The notes beneath the pieces are model-generated. The model was given only the letters and a program-made list of their open reading frames with translations, was not told where the DNA came from and did not search any database. The position numbers and the translations under genes were made by a program. From positions 1 to 61,120 of the forward strand of contig CAZODA010000018.1 in NCBI GenBank assembly GCA_964578485.1: a DNA stretch of 61,120 nt. Reading direction: 5' to 3'. This DNA comes from CAZODA01 sp964578485. GTDB lineage: Bacteria; Bacteroidota; Bacteroidia; Bacteroidales; Marinilabiliaceae. This document shows positions 51,259 to 61,120 of this stretch, one piece after another (positions within the stretch are counted from its first letter, which is position 1; every line of letters starts with the position of its first letter).

Positions 51259-53088
51259 TTGAAAGCTACATACAAAATCCTGCTTGGCTTATATGTATAT
51301 ATATTATTTCCTGTTTGGCTGGTAGCTCAGAATGATCCAATAATCGGGAAGATAAGCTTTGAAGGCAACAACAACTTTTCAAAAAAAAACCTTTTACAAG
51401 AAATTTCTATTTATCCGAGCAGCTGGATGAAAAGAACGATTTTTAGAAAAAAACCATCTTATTATAATAGCGATGCCTGGGAAATGAGTGTAAGAAGTCT
51501 TGTTCATTTCTATCAAACTGAAGGCTTCCTAAATGTTCAAATACAAGAGCCCCAAATTAAACTGTATAAAAACAAAAAAATAGCCGATGTAACCATTATT
51601 ATTTCAGAGGGCGAAGCTGTAAAAGTAAGTTCAGTCTCTTTTTCAAAAACTCCTTCAAAAGTAAGTGAAAATTTAATATATGATACGGAAGGAAAAACAT
51701 TAAAATTACTCATCCGTCCCGATAGTCGTTTCAGGGATGAGAATATATGGAATGACCGTGACCAAATTACAAAATACATGGTTGAAAAAGGTTATGCATA
51801 TTCATATATTGAACCAATAATTAAAGTTGACACCTTTTTAAACCAAGCTTCGATTAACTGGGATTTAAGCCCCGGTCCACCATGTGTGTTCGGGGATATT
51901 ACTATTGAAGGAAATGAACGCACACCAACACAATTAATTTATCGTCAGCTAACATTTAGCAAAGGCGAACAATACAGCAGGGTTAAGCTTAACAGATCAC
52001 AACAGCAAGTATATCAATTAGGGACATTTAGAATAGCATCCCTTAAAGCGCAGTTATCACTTGATGAAAAAGATACAATACCGGTACATATCAATATAAA
52101 AGAAGCTCCTATAATTTCCACAAGGTTTGGAGTTGGATATGGCCGTGAAGATAGGTTTCGTACATTCGTGAATTTGCAGTTCTTGAATTTCACAGGAGGT
52201 GCAAGACGCCTAAATTTATTTGCAAAACATTCGGGACTGGAGCCATATAGAATTGAGGCGACCCTAACTCAGCCCGCTGCATTTAGCCCAAATTCTGTTC
52301 TTGCACTATCACCTTATATAAAAAGAATAAAGGAACCCGGCTTTAATCTTCTCAATTATGGAGCAAACTTAACACTCATGCAAAAAATAAACGATCAGCT
52401 AAGTGCTTCTTTTGACGTTTATTACCAAAAAGTAAACCTCGACACCGCTTCTATCGCAATTTTTGATAAGGATGTTGAACCATTAAAAACTTATTCCAAA
52501 AATGGAATATCAACCGGGTTTATTTATGATAGCAGCACACCAAGATTTAATCCAAATATAGGATGGACTCTTGCATTTAATTCCCGTTTTAATAATTTTA
52601 TTTTTCCCGGGAACTATCCTTTTATAAAATTACAGTTGGAGATAAAAAATTATTTACCGCTTTTTGATTTTTGTACTCTGGGATCCAAAACAAAAATTGG
52701 AACTATTAATTATATAAGAAAGGGAAGCTTTATTCCCGTTGAAGAACGTTTCTTCTCAGGCGGAAGCCGATCTGTAAGAGGGTGGGCCAGGCAACAGCTC
52801 GGACCTAAAGATCAAGACAATATACCAATGGGAGGAAATTATATTTTTGAACTCAGCATAGAACCGAGGGTAAAAATAATAGGTCCCTTAAGTTGGGTGA
52901 TATTTTTTGATGCAGGAAATGTATGGCAAAAAAAAGATGAGATTTCGGCAAATAAGATTCGTTTTTCTGCAGGGTCAGGGATTAGATTTGAAACACCAAT
53001 TGGCCCGATAGGCATAGATGTAGCCAGGCCGGTTTGGGATGACTCATCGCATTGGCAATTTCATTTAAATATTGGACATGCATTTTAA
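51259..53088 (+). CDS. tamA: Omp85-family outer membrane assembly protein, TamA-like
   Basis: The 609-residue protein begins at TTG with a signal peptide (to about residue 24, LVAQ). It has two or three POTRA domains (about 28-270, starting IIGKISFEGNNNFSKKNL) and a C-terminal 16-strand barrel with the Omp85 signature GGSRSVRGWARQQLGP (about 495) and FFDAGNVW. The domain count and the tamB-like gene 66 bp downstream support TamA rather than BamA. Together they would help insert barrel proteins or move lipids to the outer membrane. Confidence 0.88.
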   Translation: MKATYKILLGLYVYILFPVWLVAQNDPIIGKISFEGNNNFSKKNLLQEISIYPSSWMKRTIFRKKPSYYNSDAWEMSVRSLVHFYQTEGFLNVQIQEPQIKLYKNKKIADVTIIISEGEAVKVSSVSFSKTPSKVSENLIYDTEGKTLKLLIRPDSRFRDENIWNDRDQITKYMVEKGYAYSYIEPIIKVDTFLNQASINWDLSPGPPCVFGDITIEGNERTPTQLIYRQLTFSKGEQYSRVKLNRSQQQVYQLGTFRIASLKAQLSLDEKDTIPVHINIKEAPIISTRFGVGYGREDRFRTFVNLQFLNFTGGARRLNLFAKHSGLEPYRIEATLTQPAAFSPNSVLALSPYIKRIKEPGFNLLNYGANLTLMQKINDQLSASFDVYYQKVNLDTASIAIFDKDVEPLKTYSKNGISTGFIYDSSTPRFNPNIGWTLAFNSRFNNFIFPGNYPFIKLQLEIKNYLPLFDFCTLGSKTKIGTINYIRKGSFIPVEERFFSGGSRSVRGWARQQLGPKDQDNIPMGGNYIFELSIEPRVKIIGPLSWVIFFDAGNVWQKKDEISANKIRFSAGSGIRFETPIGPIGIDVARPVWDDSSHWQFHLNIGHAF

Positions 53089-53154
53089 AATAAAAAATAT
53101 TCCCGGTAAGGCTAAAAGGAAAACTTACTGTGCTAATTATATGAATTCTGTATT

Positions 53155-56100
53155 ATGAAGCGTGTTTTAAATATCATAGGGTGGATTTTTGCATTATTAT
53201 TTTCTATAGTAATGATAACACTCGTGGTAATACAAACTTCATGGTTCAAAGATTTCATTAAAACAAAGGCAGAGGAAATTATTAATCAAAATATAAATGG
53301 CAATATAAATATTGAAGAAATTCAAGGAAACTTTTTTACTCACATAGAAATTAAAGGTATTACAACTACCTTTAATAGTGGTGAACCATTACTTAATTTA
53401 GAATTAATCAGGCTTAAATATTCTCCGATTTTTCTAATCAAAGGTCTAATACATATTGATGAAATAACTTTTGATCATCCACATTTATATTTGAGTCAAA
53501 GAAGTGATTCCTCATGGAATGTCATACATTTTCTAAAACAAAAACAAGCCGAAAAAGAAGATAGCACCAAGACTTCTTTTATGCCAAAATTACGTTTTAA
53601 TTCTATAAAGCTAATTGCAGGGGAATTTGAAATTAATTCCACGGATACTATAATTCCTAAGAAAATTGAAAACCTTAACATTCATTTAAGTGGAAATTAT
53701 GTTTCAAACAATTTAAATATTGATTTAAAGGAGTTTTATTTTACAAGTCACCGGCCCGATTTTAAATTAAACAATCTAACTTTCAATTTTGAAACTAATT
53801 TCAGCCATTACATTATAAAAGATTTTAATATTGTTACTGCATTAAACCATCTTCATTTAGATGGCAATTACGAGGATGACAATAATTTAAATTCCGACCT
53901 TTCATGGCCATCAATAGAAACTAAAGAGTTCGCCTTTATTTTACCTGACTTTTCAATCCCCGGAAAACCGGATTTTACTTTATCATCATCAGTAAAAAAT
54001 AACACCTTACAACTTGATTTAGGCCTCCGACTAAATGATGAGAGCATTCATTTAAATGGTAAAATAAGTGATTTCTCATTTACGGATATTTTTTCTTCCA
54101 TTCTTGATTTGGAATTGACAACAAAAAATTTAGAACCAAGAAAATGGTTGCCGGATTTTAGTCTGCCAATTATACTTAACAGCAAAATAAAAATAGATGG
54201 AAATGGAATGAAAGCATCTACATTACCGTTGAAGGTCTCAGGGAATTTAAATGGCAGCAAATGGGATGATTATTTACTTCAAATAGCAGATATTAATATT
54301 TCCCTTAAAAATAAAGAAATCATTACAGATATATTAATGAAAGGAGATTTTGGAGGAATAAAAACAGAAGCTTTTATCAATTTAAATGGTTCCGAAAAAC
54401 CATTTAATGCAAGATTTCAAAGTCAAGACTTGGCTCTGCATAAAATATTACCTGAAACACTTGACAGTACAAGTCTCTCATTAATGCTAAATATCGAAGG
54501 GAAAGGAATTGGGTCGGAGGATCTTTCAGCATATTTTACAGCTAAGCTAAATAAATCATCAATTGAATACATGGATATTGACTCTTTATTTTTATGCGGA
54601 AATTTCGAAAATCAAGTGCTTAAGATAGATAGCCTTACAATAAATAATCCCTCAACAAATTTATACATGAAAGGGAAATATGAAATTGGTGGTAGTTTAT
54701 ATGCAAAACTGAATGGAGATGTTAAAAATACTGAAGCCTTCAATCATTATTTCGACCATACTGCTACCTGGGATAAATTAGATTTTTCCTTAACAGCAGC
54801 CGGACAGCCCGATTCGTTAATGTTAGATTTACAAGGACAATCCTTGCTGTTAAAGATCAATCCCAATTTAAGTATAAACAAATTACAATTCAATATCAAT
54901 GGATTAGCAGACTCGATTGTTCCAAATTTAAAGGCCGACATTTCAGCTTTTGGCATAGAACTATCCAAACACTATGTTGATACTTTAACTTTAAATGCTA
55001 AGCTCGAAAAATCACTGTGGGATGCCCATGTAGTATCTATCCTTCCGGATGATATAAGCATAGACCTTTCCTCTTCAGGAAATCTTGAAAACAAATTGGA
55101 AATATCCCTTAACAGCTTAAATTTTAATTCATCATTCTCAAATTTAAAATTAAACCAAGAACCGGCAATTTTCTTTTATAGCGATTCTTCCGCATTTATA
55201 AAAAACTTTAAATTGTCAGATTCAAAATATCCGGATTTTGCACTATTGATGGAAGGACAATATCAAAAAGACAATTTTCAAAATCTAAATTTAGATATTA
55301 AAAATTTAAACCTTGAGTTGTTTTCAAAACTTGGCTTCTCCGAAAGATTAATGAAAGGATTAGCTAATATTGATTTGAGCCTCGGTGGCGAAAAAGAACA
55401 AATTACACTAAAAGGTAATTTGTCATTAAACGAGCTTGAAGCTGATCCCCTGGCAATAACAGAAATTGTAACAGATATTTCTTATCCCGGAGAAATACTT
55501 TCCCTTCAATCAAAAATTCTTAACAAAGCCGGTGATACCATTAAAATTGATGCCACTACAGCTCTTTTTGTTAGTTTAAGCGACAGCCTATTAATTTCAT
55601 GGCCCAAAAAAATCAATGCAAAATTACAGGCATCAAAAACACAATTAAGTGGCTTCTTTATGACATTACCGGGTTTTGATCAGCCAAAAGCTTTGATGAC
55701 TATAGATATGGAAGCCAACGGCAGCTTAGAGAATCCGGAGTTAAAAGGTTATATTGACATCATAAACGGAGAAATGCCATTAGCAAAATACGGAATTAAT
55801 TATAAGGATATCAGGCTTAAGCTTTCATTGGATGGAACAAAAATAAAACTTGACTCCCTTTTCACAAAACATGAAGGTGGAACTATTTTGGCCCAAGGAG
55901 AATTAGCTATGGACTCATCAATTACCTCAGGAAGGTTAAAATCAAGTAATCTTCAAATAAATGCCAACAATTTTTATATTACCAAACATCACGATCATGA
56001 AATTCAAATCAATGCTAAGGTATCACTAAAAGATTTTGAAAAAAGTCCTGCCTTTGATGGGAATATTGAAGTGTTACGTTCAAGTTTTAATATCCCTGCC

Positions 56101-56997
56101 ATATTGAAACTTGCCGATGGAGGTATTGAACAAAATGAACCGCTTCTTATTCAATCAATCAAAGATAGAAGTATGGAACTTGAATTTGAAAAAGAAAATA
56201 GCATAGATGATGCTAAATCAAAACATCGGAAATTGGGATTTATGGATCAGCTTACCGGAACACTTAAACTAAAGATACCACGAAACTCATGGATCAGATC
56301 ACCCGATATGCAAATGGAACTTTATGGAGATATTGATATTGTTAAGAACAGTGATATCTTTGAACTATTTGGTGTACTCGGAGTGCATAGGGGGTTTTAC
56401 ACACTTTATGGTAAAAAGCTCAATATATTGGAAGGAGATTTTAACTTTACTGGTGGAGAAGAATTTGATCCTGCTATTAATTTAAAAGCAGAATATATTT
56501 TTCGAACACCAGATAGAATAAAAAAGAAATTAAAACTCCTTATGTCAGGAAAACTATCTGACCCGGAATTTAATTTCGAAATCGAAAATGAAAATATTTC
56601 TGAACAAGATGCAATGGCTTATCTACTATTTGGACAAACATTTGATGAATTAAGCTTTAGTAACCAACAAGGTGTAAATAATAATATACCTTCAAAACTT
56701 ATTACAGGGATGGTTTCCGCACAACTTAGTCGAACCTTGGGTTCAACCCTTGGATTTGACATGGTGGAAATTGATGCTGGAGATAACTGGCAAAACACTA
56801 CCTTTATGCTTGGAAAATATATTACTAATAACTTATTTGTAACCTATCAAAAAAGTTTTGGACAAAGCGGTAGCGATGCTATTTCACCTGAAGCAATAAC
56901 CCTTGAATATGAATTAAGCCGTAGATTGTCATTCAGATTAATGCAAGGAGAGATACAAGACTCAGGGGTTGATATTATTCTAAAATTTGAAAAATAA
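53155..56997 (+). CDS. tamB: TamB-family inner membrane/periplasm-spanning protein
   Basis: At 1280 residues this has an N-terminal membrane helix (about 8-27). A very long beta-rich groove follows, made of repeated AsmA/TamB-like strands. The C-terminal DUF490 domain (about 1080-1280) is marked by GELAMDSS, DPAINLKAEY, ISEQDAMAYLLFGQ and FDMVEIDAG. TamB-type proteins bridge the periplasm and are now viewed as lipid-transport conduits paired with TamA. It is complete and lies next to tamA. Confidence 0.9.
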   Translation: MKRVLNIIGWIFALLFSIVMITLVVIQTSWFKDFIKTKAEEIINQNINGNINIEEIQGNFFTHIEIKGITTTFNSGEPLLNLELIRLKYSPIFLIKGLIHIDEITFDHPHLYLSQRSDSSWNVIHFLKQKQAEKEDSTKTSFMPKLRFNSIKLIAGEFEINSTDTIIPKKIENLNIHLSGNYVSNNLNIDLKEFYFTSHRPDFKLNNLTFNFETNFSHYIIKDFNIVTALNHLHLDGNYEDDNNLNSDLSWPSIETKEFAFILPDFSIPGKPDFTLSSSVKNNTLQLDLGLRLNDESIHLNGKISDFSFTDIFSSILDLELTTKNLEPRKWLPDFSLPIILNSKIKIDGNGMKASTLPLKVSGNLNGSKWDDYLLQIADINISLKNKEIITDILMKGDFGGIKTEAFINLNGSEKPFNARFQSQDLALHKILPETLDSTSLSLMLNIEGKGIGSEDLSAYFTAKLNKSSIEYMDIDSLFLCGNFENQVLKIDSLTINNPSTNLYMKGKYEIGGSLYAKLNGDVKNTEAFNHYFDHTATWDKLDFSLTAAGQPDSLMLDLQGQSLLLKINPNLSINKLQFNINGLADSIVPNLKADISAFGIELSKHYVDTLTLNAKLEKSLWDAHVVSILPDDISIDLSSSGNLENKLEISLNSLNFNSSFSNLKLNQEPAIFFYSDSSAFIKNFKLSDSKYPDFALLMEGQYQKDNFQNLNLDIKNLNLELFSKLGFSERLMKGLANIDLSLGGEKEQITLKGNLSLNELEADPLAITEIVTDISYPGEILSLQSKILNKAGDTIKIDATTALFVSLSDSLLISWPKKINAKLQASKTQLSGFFMTLPGFDQPKALMTIDMEANGSLENPELKGYIDIINGEMPLAKYGINYKDIRLKLSLDGTKIKLDSLFTKHEGGTILAQGELAMDSSITSGRLKSSNLQINANNFYITKHHDHEIQINAKVSLKDFEKSPAFDGNIEVLRSSFNIPAILKLADGGIEQNEPLLIQSIKDRSMELEFEKENSIDDAKSKHRKLGFMDQLTGTLKLKIPRNSWIRSPDMQMELYGDIDIVKNSDIFELFGVLGVHRGFYTLYGKKLNILEGDFNFTGGEEFDPAINLKAEYIFRTPDRIKKKLKLLMSGKLSDPEFNFEIENENISEQDAMAYLLFGQTFDELSFSNQQGVNNNIPSKLITGMVSAQLSRTLGSTLGFDMVEIDAGDNWQNTTFMLGKYITNNLFVTYQKSFGQSGSDAISPEAITLEYELSRRLSFRLMQGEIQDSGVDIILKFEK

Positions 56998-57001
56998 AGA
57001 T

Positions 57002-59215
57002 ATGGATTATAAAAACACCCGAAACGATCAAGAAAATGTCTCTATGCTTCTCCATAATAAAAGGATAAAAGAAGCTCTGGATATTCTTTCTGATTTGGTG
57101 AAAAAGACTCATGACAGTAAAATTATTGACAACCATTATAATTTGGAAATGTCATATAAAAGTCTACTTAGATATACTGTTGAAGGATTCACAGACCCTG
57201 AGAGGCAAAAGATTTATTCCGGACTTCTGGTAGAAATATATCATCTATCGGATAGTGTCTTTTTTACTCTTAATACTAATTTTGAAATATCGGTTTTTTA
57301 TGAAATTAAAAGAAAGCAAACAGAAAATCCGGTAAATTCATTGAACGAAACTTATAACAATCTTTCATTAGCCCTTGAAAAAGAAGAATTAATGTCTGAT
57401 GGTAACGATTATGCTTCAAAAGAATTAAAGCAATTATTTAATAAACTTTTCGAATTACTACTATGTTCCAAAGAAATCTATAGTCCGAATACACAAATTC
57501 AGATAAGCAGCCTATTTAAAACGGGATTTCTTCCATGGCCTCAACAATGTATCCTTACAAGTGCTGTTACAATTCATTTATTTCACTATTTTAATCTTGA
57601 TGCACTTTATCTGCTCTTTGATCTCCTAAAACATCCTGAGCCTGAAGTTATACAAAGAGCATTAGTTGGTTTACTAATAATCCTCTATAAATATGACAAC
57701 CGTCTATGGCTTTATCCCGAAATAAAAAGCAGGCTTGAAGTTTTAAAAAAACAACTTGTTTCTGAATCAATAATGCATTCTGTTATTATTCAAATAATGC
57801 GTACTCGGGAAACAGAAAAACTGGCACGTAAACTCACAGACGAAATATTACCGGAGGTTGCGAAAATCCACCCTGATCTGCGTAATCGCCTAGATTTAGA
57901 TAATATACTCGGAGATAAATTCAAGGAAGGAAAAAATCCAGACTGGGAGGATATTTTTTCTGATTCACCAGATCTAATGAACAAATTAGAAGAATTCTCG
58001 AAATTACAAATGGAAGGTTCAGACTTATTCCTTTCAACTTTTCGGATGTTAAAACATTTTTCTTTTTTTGACAAGTATGAAAACTGGTTTTTGCCTTTTT
58101 ATTATCCTAACAAAATAATCGATGAAATATTAAAAAATGAGTCTCAAGCATTTCAAAGTCCCGACCTTTTAAATACAATGACAGAAACCGGTATACTATG
58201 TAACTCCGATAAATATTCACTAATACTAAGTATCCCGCAAATGCCCGAAAGCCAAAAAGAAATGATGGGGAAAATGTTCTTGTCAGAAATAAGCGCAATG
58301 CGCGAAATTGAAAAAAGCGACGAGTTGATTGGCCCTGACAAACAACTACTTACAATATCGAACCAATATATTCAAGATTTATATCGACTTTTTAGGGTGC
58401 ATCCTAAAAAAGACACTTTTGATGATCCTTTTTCTTGGAAACTTGATTTTTATAATCGCTGGTTCATTCAATATTTATATAATAATGATGAGTTTTACCT
58501 TAAATTGGGCGAGTATCTATTTAATAAAGATGAATATGCTGATGCATTAGAATGTTTTAAAATTGCTGCTAAACATACTAAACCGTCTATGCAACTCATT
58601 CAACAGCAAGCCTTTTGCTATCAGCAGCTAAAACAATACAATGAAGCACTAGAACTTTATATTAAAGCTGAACTTTTTGACCATCAGCAGGTATGGAATT
58701 TAAAAAAGATAGCTCTCTGTTATCGCTATCTTAACCAGCCGGAAAAAGCACTTGACTACTACTTGAAAGTTGAAAAAATTAAACCCGAAGATTTACATAA
58801 TCAGGTTAGTATCGGACATTGTTTGTTAGAAATTAAAAACTTTGAAGAGGCATTAAAATATTATTTTAAAGTTGAATATCTTGATCCCGGAAACAAAAAA
58901 GTCTGGCGTCCAATTGTTTGGTGTGCACTCGCACTTGGTAAATTTGAACAAGCAGAAAAATATTGCATTAAATTATTGGACGATGAACCAACTGCCCACG
59001 ACTTTATAAATATGGGACATATAAAGTGGTGTAACAAAAAAAGGGAAGAAGCTTTACAATGGTATAAAAAGTGTGTCAAACATCCCGGTTATTCCTGGAA
59101 AAATTTTATGGATACTCTCCAAAATGACAGGTTTATATTAATCAATCATGGAGTTGATAAAAATGATATCCCTATAATGATGGATCAGTTAAGGTATTAC
59201 CTACAAAATAACTGA
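57002..59215 (+). CDS. Cytoplasmic TPR protein downstream of tamB
   Basis: The 737-residue protein has no signal peptide. The N-terminal two-thirds are helical without a recognised family. The C-terminal part (about 510-710) holds five or six TPR motifs, for example YADALECFKIAAKH, YNEALELYIKAELF and PEKALDYYLKVEKI. It is a probable scaffold. I prefer ATG at 57002 over TTG at 56987, which overlaps tamB by 11 bp. No partner or function can be assigned. Confidence 0.75.
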   Translation: MDYKNTRNDQENVSMLLHNKRIKEALDILSDLVKKTHDSKIIDNHYNLEMSYKSLLRYTVEGFTDPERQKIYSGLLVEIYHLSDSVFFTLNTNFEISVFYEIKRKQTENPVNSLNETYNNLSLALEKEELMSDGNDYASKELKQLFNKLFELLLCSKEIYSPNTQIQISSLFKTGFLPWPQQCILTSAVTIHLFHYFNLDALYLLFDLLKHPEPEVIQRALVGLLIILYKYDNRLWLYPEIKSRLEVLKKQLVSESIMHSVIIQIMRTRETEKLARKLTDEILPEVAKIHPDLRNRLDLDNILGDKFKEGKNPDWEDIFSDSPDLMNKLEEFSKLQMEGSDLFLSTFRMLKHFSFFDKYENWFLPFYYPNKIIDEILKNESQAFQSPDLLNTMTETGILCNSDKYSLILSIPQMPESQKEMMGKMFLSEISAMREIEKSDELIGPDKQLLTISNQYIQDLYRLFRVHPKKDTFDDPFSWKLDFYNRWFIQYLYNNDEFYLKLGEYLFNKDEYADALECFKIAAKHTKPSMQLIQQQAFCYQQLKQYNEALELYIKAELFDHQQVWNLKKIALCYRYLNQPEKALDYYLKVEKIKPEDLHNQVSIGHCLLEIKNFEEALKYYFKVEYLDPGNKKVWRPIVWCALALGKFEQAEKYCIKLLDDEPTAHDFINMGHIKWCNKKREEALQWYKKCVKHPGYSWKNFMDTLQNDRFILINHGVDKNDIPIMMDQLRYYLQNN

Positions 59216-59724
59216 TAAATATTAATAGTAACAGATGATTTTTTGAAAGGAATATGCTTTGAACCCTAAGCAAAATGATATAATCATTTCAAAAAGTATG
59301 AATCTAAGTTAAAAGAACAGATGTAGAAAATAACAAGCTAAGTGCTACTTCGCTGAAGGAAGAGTGGAGGTTATGAAAGTGTTATACTAAAGAGGAAAGT
59401 ACCAAAGGCAATCAAAACCAAAACAATAATTACTTCAATAACAGAATAGATAAGTATCTTACGCTTTAACCTTGCAATAGTTTCTGTCTCTTTTTTATCA
59501 GATTTTAAAATGTTAAATTTCACTTTTTTAAATATTTTTTTATTCAATAATACTTTTTTTTATAAAGTTTAATACTACAAAGAAAAAAATTAAATACCAT
59601 TTCTACAACCACGCAAGATACCTTTATGATTATTTAACTCTTTTTTTTGATAAAACGTAATATTTTTATGATTATTACTTACATTTTCAATATTAACAAT
59701 AATATTATCCTATTTTTTAAATAA
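59216..59724. other. Intergenic about 510 bp with one small ORF candidate
   Basis: The gap between the TPR gene and ychF is AT-rich. The only possible gene is a 50-codon minus-strand frame at 59371-59523, listed separately. I see no terminator hairpin with a clear T-tract and no tRNA. Confidence 0.5.
59371..59523 (-). CDS. Possible small single-span membrane protein
   Basis: A GTG-started, 50-codon frame on the minus strand encodes a charged N-terminal half (about 22 residues, many Lys and Glu) followed by a helix (RKILIYSVIEVIIVLVLIAF) and a short tail. The charge-then-helix layout is that of a real bitopic microprotein. No homologue or promoter is recognised; chance is not excluded in such AT-rich sequence. 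Confidence 0.3.
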   Translation of the reverse strand: MKFNILKSDKKETETIARLKRKILIYSVIEVIIVLVLIAFGTFLFSITLS

Positions 59725-60828
59725 TCAAACATTAAATCTAAAATGCATTATATCACCATCACATACTTCATATTCTTTTCCTTCCACACTCATCTTACCG
59801 GCTTCCTTACATGCCTGTTCTGAACCATATTTTACAAAATCCTCATACTTAATCACCTCTGCACGAATAAAGCCCTTTTCAAAATCGGTATGAATAACAC
59901 CTGCAGCTTGAGGTGCCAATGAACCTTTTGGAAAAGTCCAAGCACGCACCTCCTTCTCCCCTGTTGTAAAATAAGTTTGCAAATCAAGTAAACTGTACGC
60001 CGAACGTATCAATTTTGAAACGCCCGATTCTTTCAACCCCAAGTCTTCAAGAAATATCTTCCTCTCTTCAAAAGATTCAAGTTCAACAATTTCCGATTCA
60101 GTCTGCGCTGCAATAACAAGTACTTCTGCATTTTCATCAACTATTGCTTTCATCAAAGCTTCAACATGCTTATTGCCGGTTATTACAGAATCCTCATCTA
60201 CATTACAAACGTACATTACCGGCTTGTTGGTGAGTAAAAACAGCTCGTGTGCAATTTTCTGCTCAACAACATCAGTCAATTCAACAGTACGCGCAGACTT
60301 ACCCGACAATAAGGCCTCTTGATACTTAAGCAAAACCTCATATAATTTCTTTGAATCCAAATCCTTCGATGATTTGGCTATTTTCTCAACCCGAGGTAAG
60401 CGCGACTCAATGGTCTCCAAATCTTTAAGCTGAAGCTCAATATCAATCACTTCTTTGTCACGAACAGGGTTAACCGAACCATCAACATGAACAACTTTAT
60501 CATCTTCAAAGCAACGTAAAACGTGAATTATAGCATCAGTTTCACGAATATTGGCCAAAAACTTATTTCCCAAACCTTCACCCTTACTTGCTCCCTTAAC
60601 CAAACCCGCTATATCCACGATTTCAACAGTTGTTGGCTGAACCCTCTGAGGCTTCACCAAACGTTCCAGTTCGCTAAGCCTATAATCTGGCACAGTAATA
60701 ACACCCATGTTAGGTTCAATGGTGCAAAAAGGGAAATTTGCAGATTGAGCTTTAGCATTGGATAAACAGTTAAACAATGTAGACTTTCCAACATTAGGTA
60801 ATCCAACAATACCACATCTCAAAGCCAT
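59725..60828 (-). CDS. ychF: Redox-regulated ATPase YchF
   Basis: The 367-residue Obg-family protein has the G1 loop GLPNVGKSTLFN (about residues 9-20), DIAGLVKGASKGEGLGN, and a C-terminal TGS domain with HTDFEKGFIRAEV and YEVCDGDIMHFRF. YchF prefers ATP over GTP and binds ribosomes; it is involved in stress response. The protein is of normal length and complete. It has a perfect -7 box 41 bp upstream. Confidence 0.96.
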   Translation of the reverse strand: MALRCGIVGLPNVGKSTLFNCLSNAKAQSANFPFCTIEPNMGVITVPDYRLSELERLVKPQRVQPTTVEIVDIAGLVKGASKGEGLGNKFLANIRETDAIIHVLRCFEDDKVVHVDGSVNPVRDKEVIDIELQLKDLETIESRLPRVEKIAKSSKDLDSKKLYEVLLKYQEALLSGKSARTVELTDVVEQKIAHELFLLTNKPVMYVCNVDEDSVITGNKHVEALMKAIVDENAEVLVIAAQTESEIVELESFEERKIFLEDLGLKESGVSKLIRSAYSLLDLQTYFTTGEKEVRAWTFPKGSLAPQAAGVIHTDFEKGFIRAEVIKYEDFVKYGSEQACKEAGKMSVEGKEYEVCDGDIMHFRFNV

Positions 60829-61120
60829 TTATAAATAATTTTTTAAGATAAGCTAATTTTTCAGCCCGCAAAGATAAACCATTTTTCTGATGTTTTTAAT
60901 AGAAGTGAACACAAAACAAAGGATTGTTTTATAATTCAACCATTCTAAAGCACGCAACCATAAACAGTTTTGACATCATATCATAAACATCAAATATGAT
61001 TTAGCAACTAAAATTAGATGAAATGAAAATAATTATTTCTTTATTGACAGGAATCTTTCTGTTTGTAATGGTTCGACCCCCTATTAATCGGACAATTTAA
61101 TTTTCAGTATTGCAAATATA
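60829..61120. other. Intergenic to the right end
   Basis: It contains the ychF promoter. A 25-codon plus-strand frame at 61023-61100 starts like a secretion signal (MKIIISLLTGIFLFV) but stops soon after. It could be a broken gene or chance; I do not call it. Confidence 0.4.
60869..60876 (-). promoter_or_regulatory. Putative -7 box for ychF
   Basis: TATCTTTG on the minus strand followed by CGGG is a perfect TAnnTTTG box of the type common in the phylum. TTA lies 20 bp upstream in place of TTG. The leader would be about 35 nt. Confidence 0.5.

Noticed and set aside
61023..61100. Short frame beginning like a signal peptide
   Set aside because: Only 25 codons with a stop right after the hydrophobic part; too little to call a gene or a pseudogene.

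Overview
The window is an AT-rich stretch of chromosome from a member of the Bacteroidota, probably a marine or anaerobic Bacteroidales/Marinilabiliales-type organism (phylum firm, order inferred). The evidence is family content rather than any marker gene: an FtsZ ending in HDNVD, a dihydroorotase with the DDQVHFREPG metal site, a GldN-like lipoprotein, paired glycine-lipid acyltransferases, a coaX-OMP-TPR-lptC-CNNM-ppiD block, almost no Shine-Dalgarno sequences, and promoter -7 boxes of the TAnnTTTG type. Almost everything is ordinary housekeeping sequence. The exception is a tRNA-Lys/GIY-YIG repeat array at about 41.7-42.9 kb.

Layout. 0.6-3.3 kb: a polyprenol-phosphate mannosyltransferase-like GT2, dihydroorotase and a GldN-like lipoprotein. 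3.3-7.7 kb: mfd, convergent with a receiver-PAS response regulator. 7.9-15.6 kb: coaX, a FadL/OmpP1-like barrel protein, a periplasmic TPR protein, lptC, a CNNM/CBS transporter-like protein and a PpiD-like foldase, that is, an envelope biogenesis block. 15.7-31.3 kb, minus strand: a nearly complete division and cell wall (dcw) cluster in the order mraZ-rsmH-ftsL-ftsI-murE-mraY-murD-ftsW-murG-murC-ftsQ-ftsA-ftsZ. murF and ddl are absent. Three 10-bp GTGG repeats upstream of mraZ form a likely MraZ operator.

31.6-34.9 kb: a glsA/glsB-like acyltransferase pair (glycine lipid synthesis) followed by a lipoamide-dehydrogenase-like flavoprotein that has lost both redox cysteines. 35-41.6 kb: a serine hydrolase, a long PurF-type amidophosphoribosyltransferase, a SPOR protein, a tandem universal stress protein and a CotH-family lipoprotein with an acidic linker. 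43.2-51.2 kb: DUF2007, tadA, aspS, a HI0933-type flavoprotein, an acyltransferase and the three-gene AmmeMemoRadiSam cassette (MEMO, AMMECR1, radical SAM). 51.2-59.2 kb: tamA-like, tamB-like and a cytoplasmic TPR protein. 59.7-60.8 kb: ychF.

The array at 41.7-42.9 kb reads on the minus strand. From one consensus promoter it runs through at least two 78-bp units carrying the 5' half of tRNA-Lys, then one intact tRNA-Lys(UUU), then at least three units carrying the 3' half of tRNA-Lys. Two of the 3' units also hold the tRNA terminator and a small GIY-YIG nuclease gene. In every truncated copy the anticodon arm is replaced by the same 16-nt palindrome, and the complete nuclease gene ends on a TAG that lies inside the tRNA D-arm sequence. 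Two 100-N assembly gaps interrupt it, so the real array is probably longer. This is the best candidate for an undescribed system here: a tRNA-derived, nuclease-bearing element that has parasitised or duplicated around a tRNA-Lys gene.
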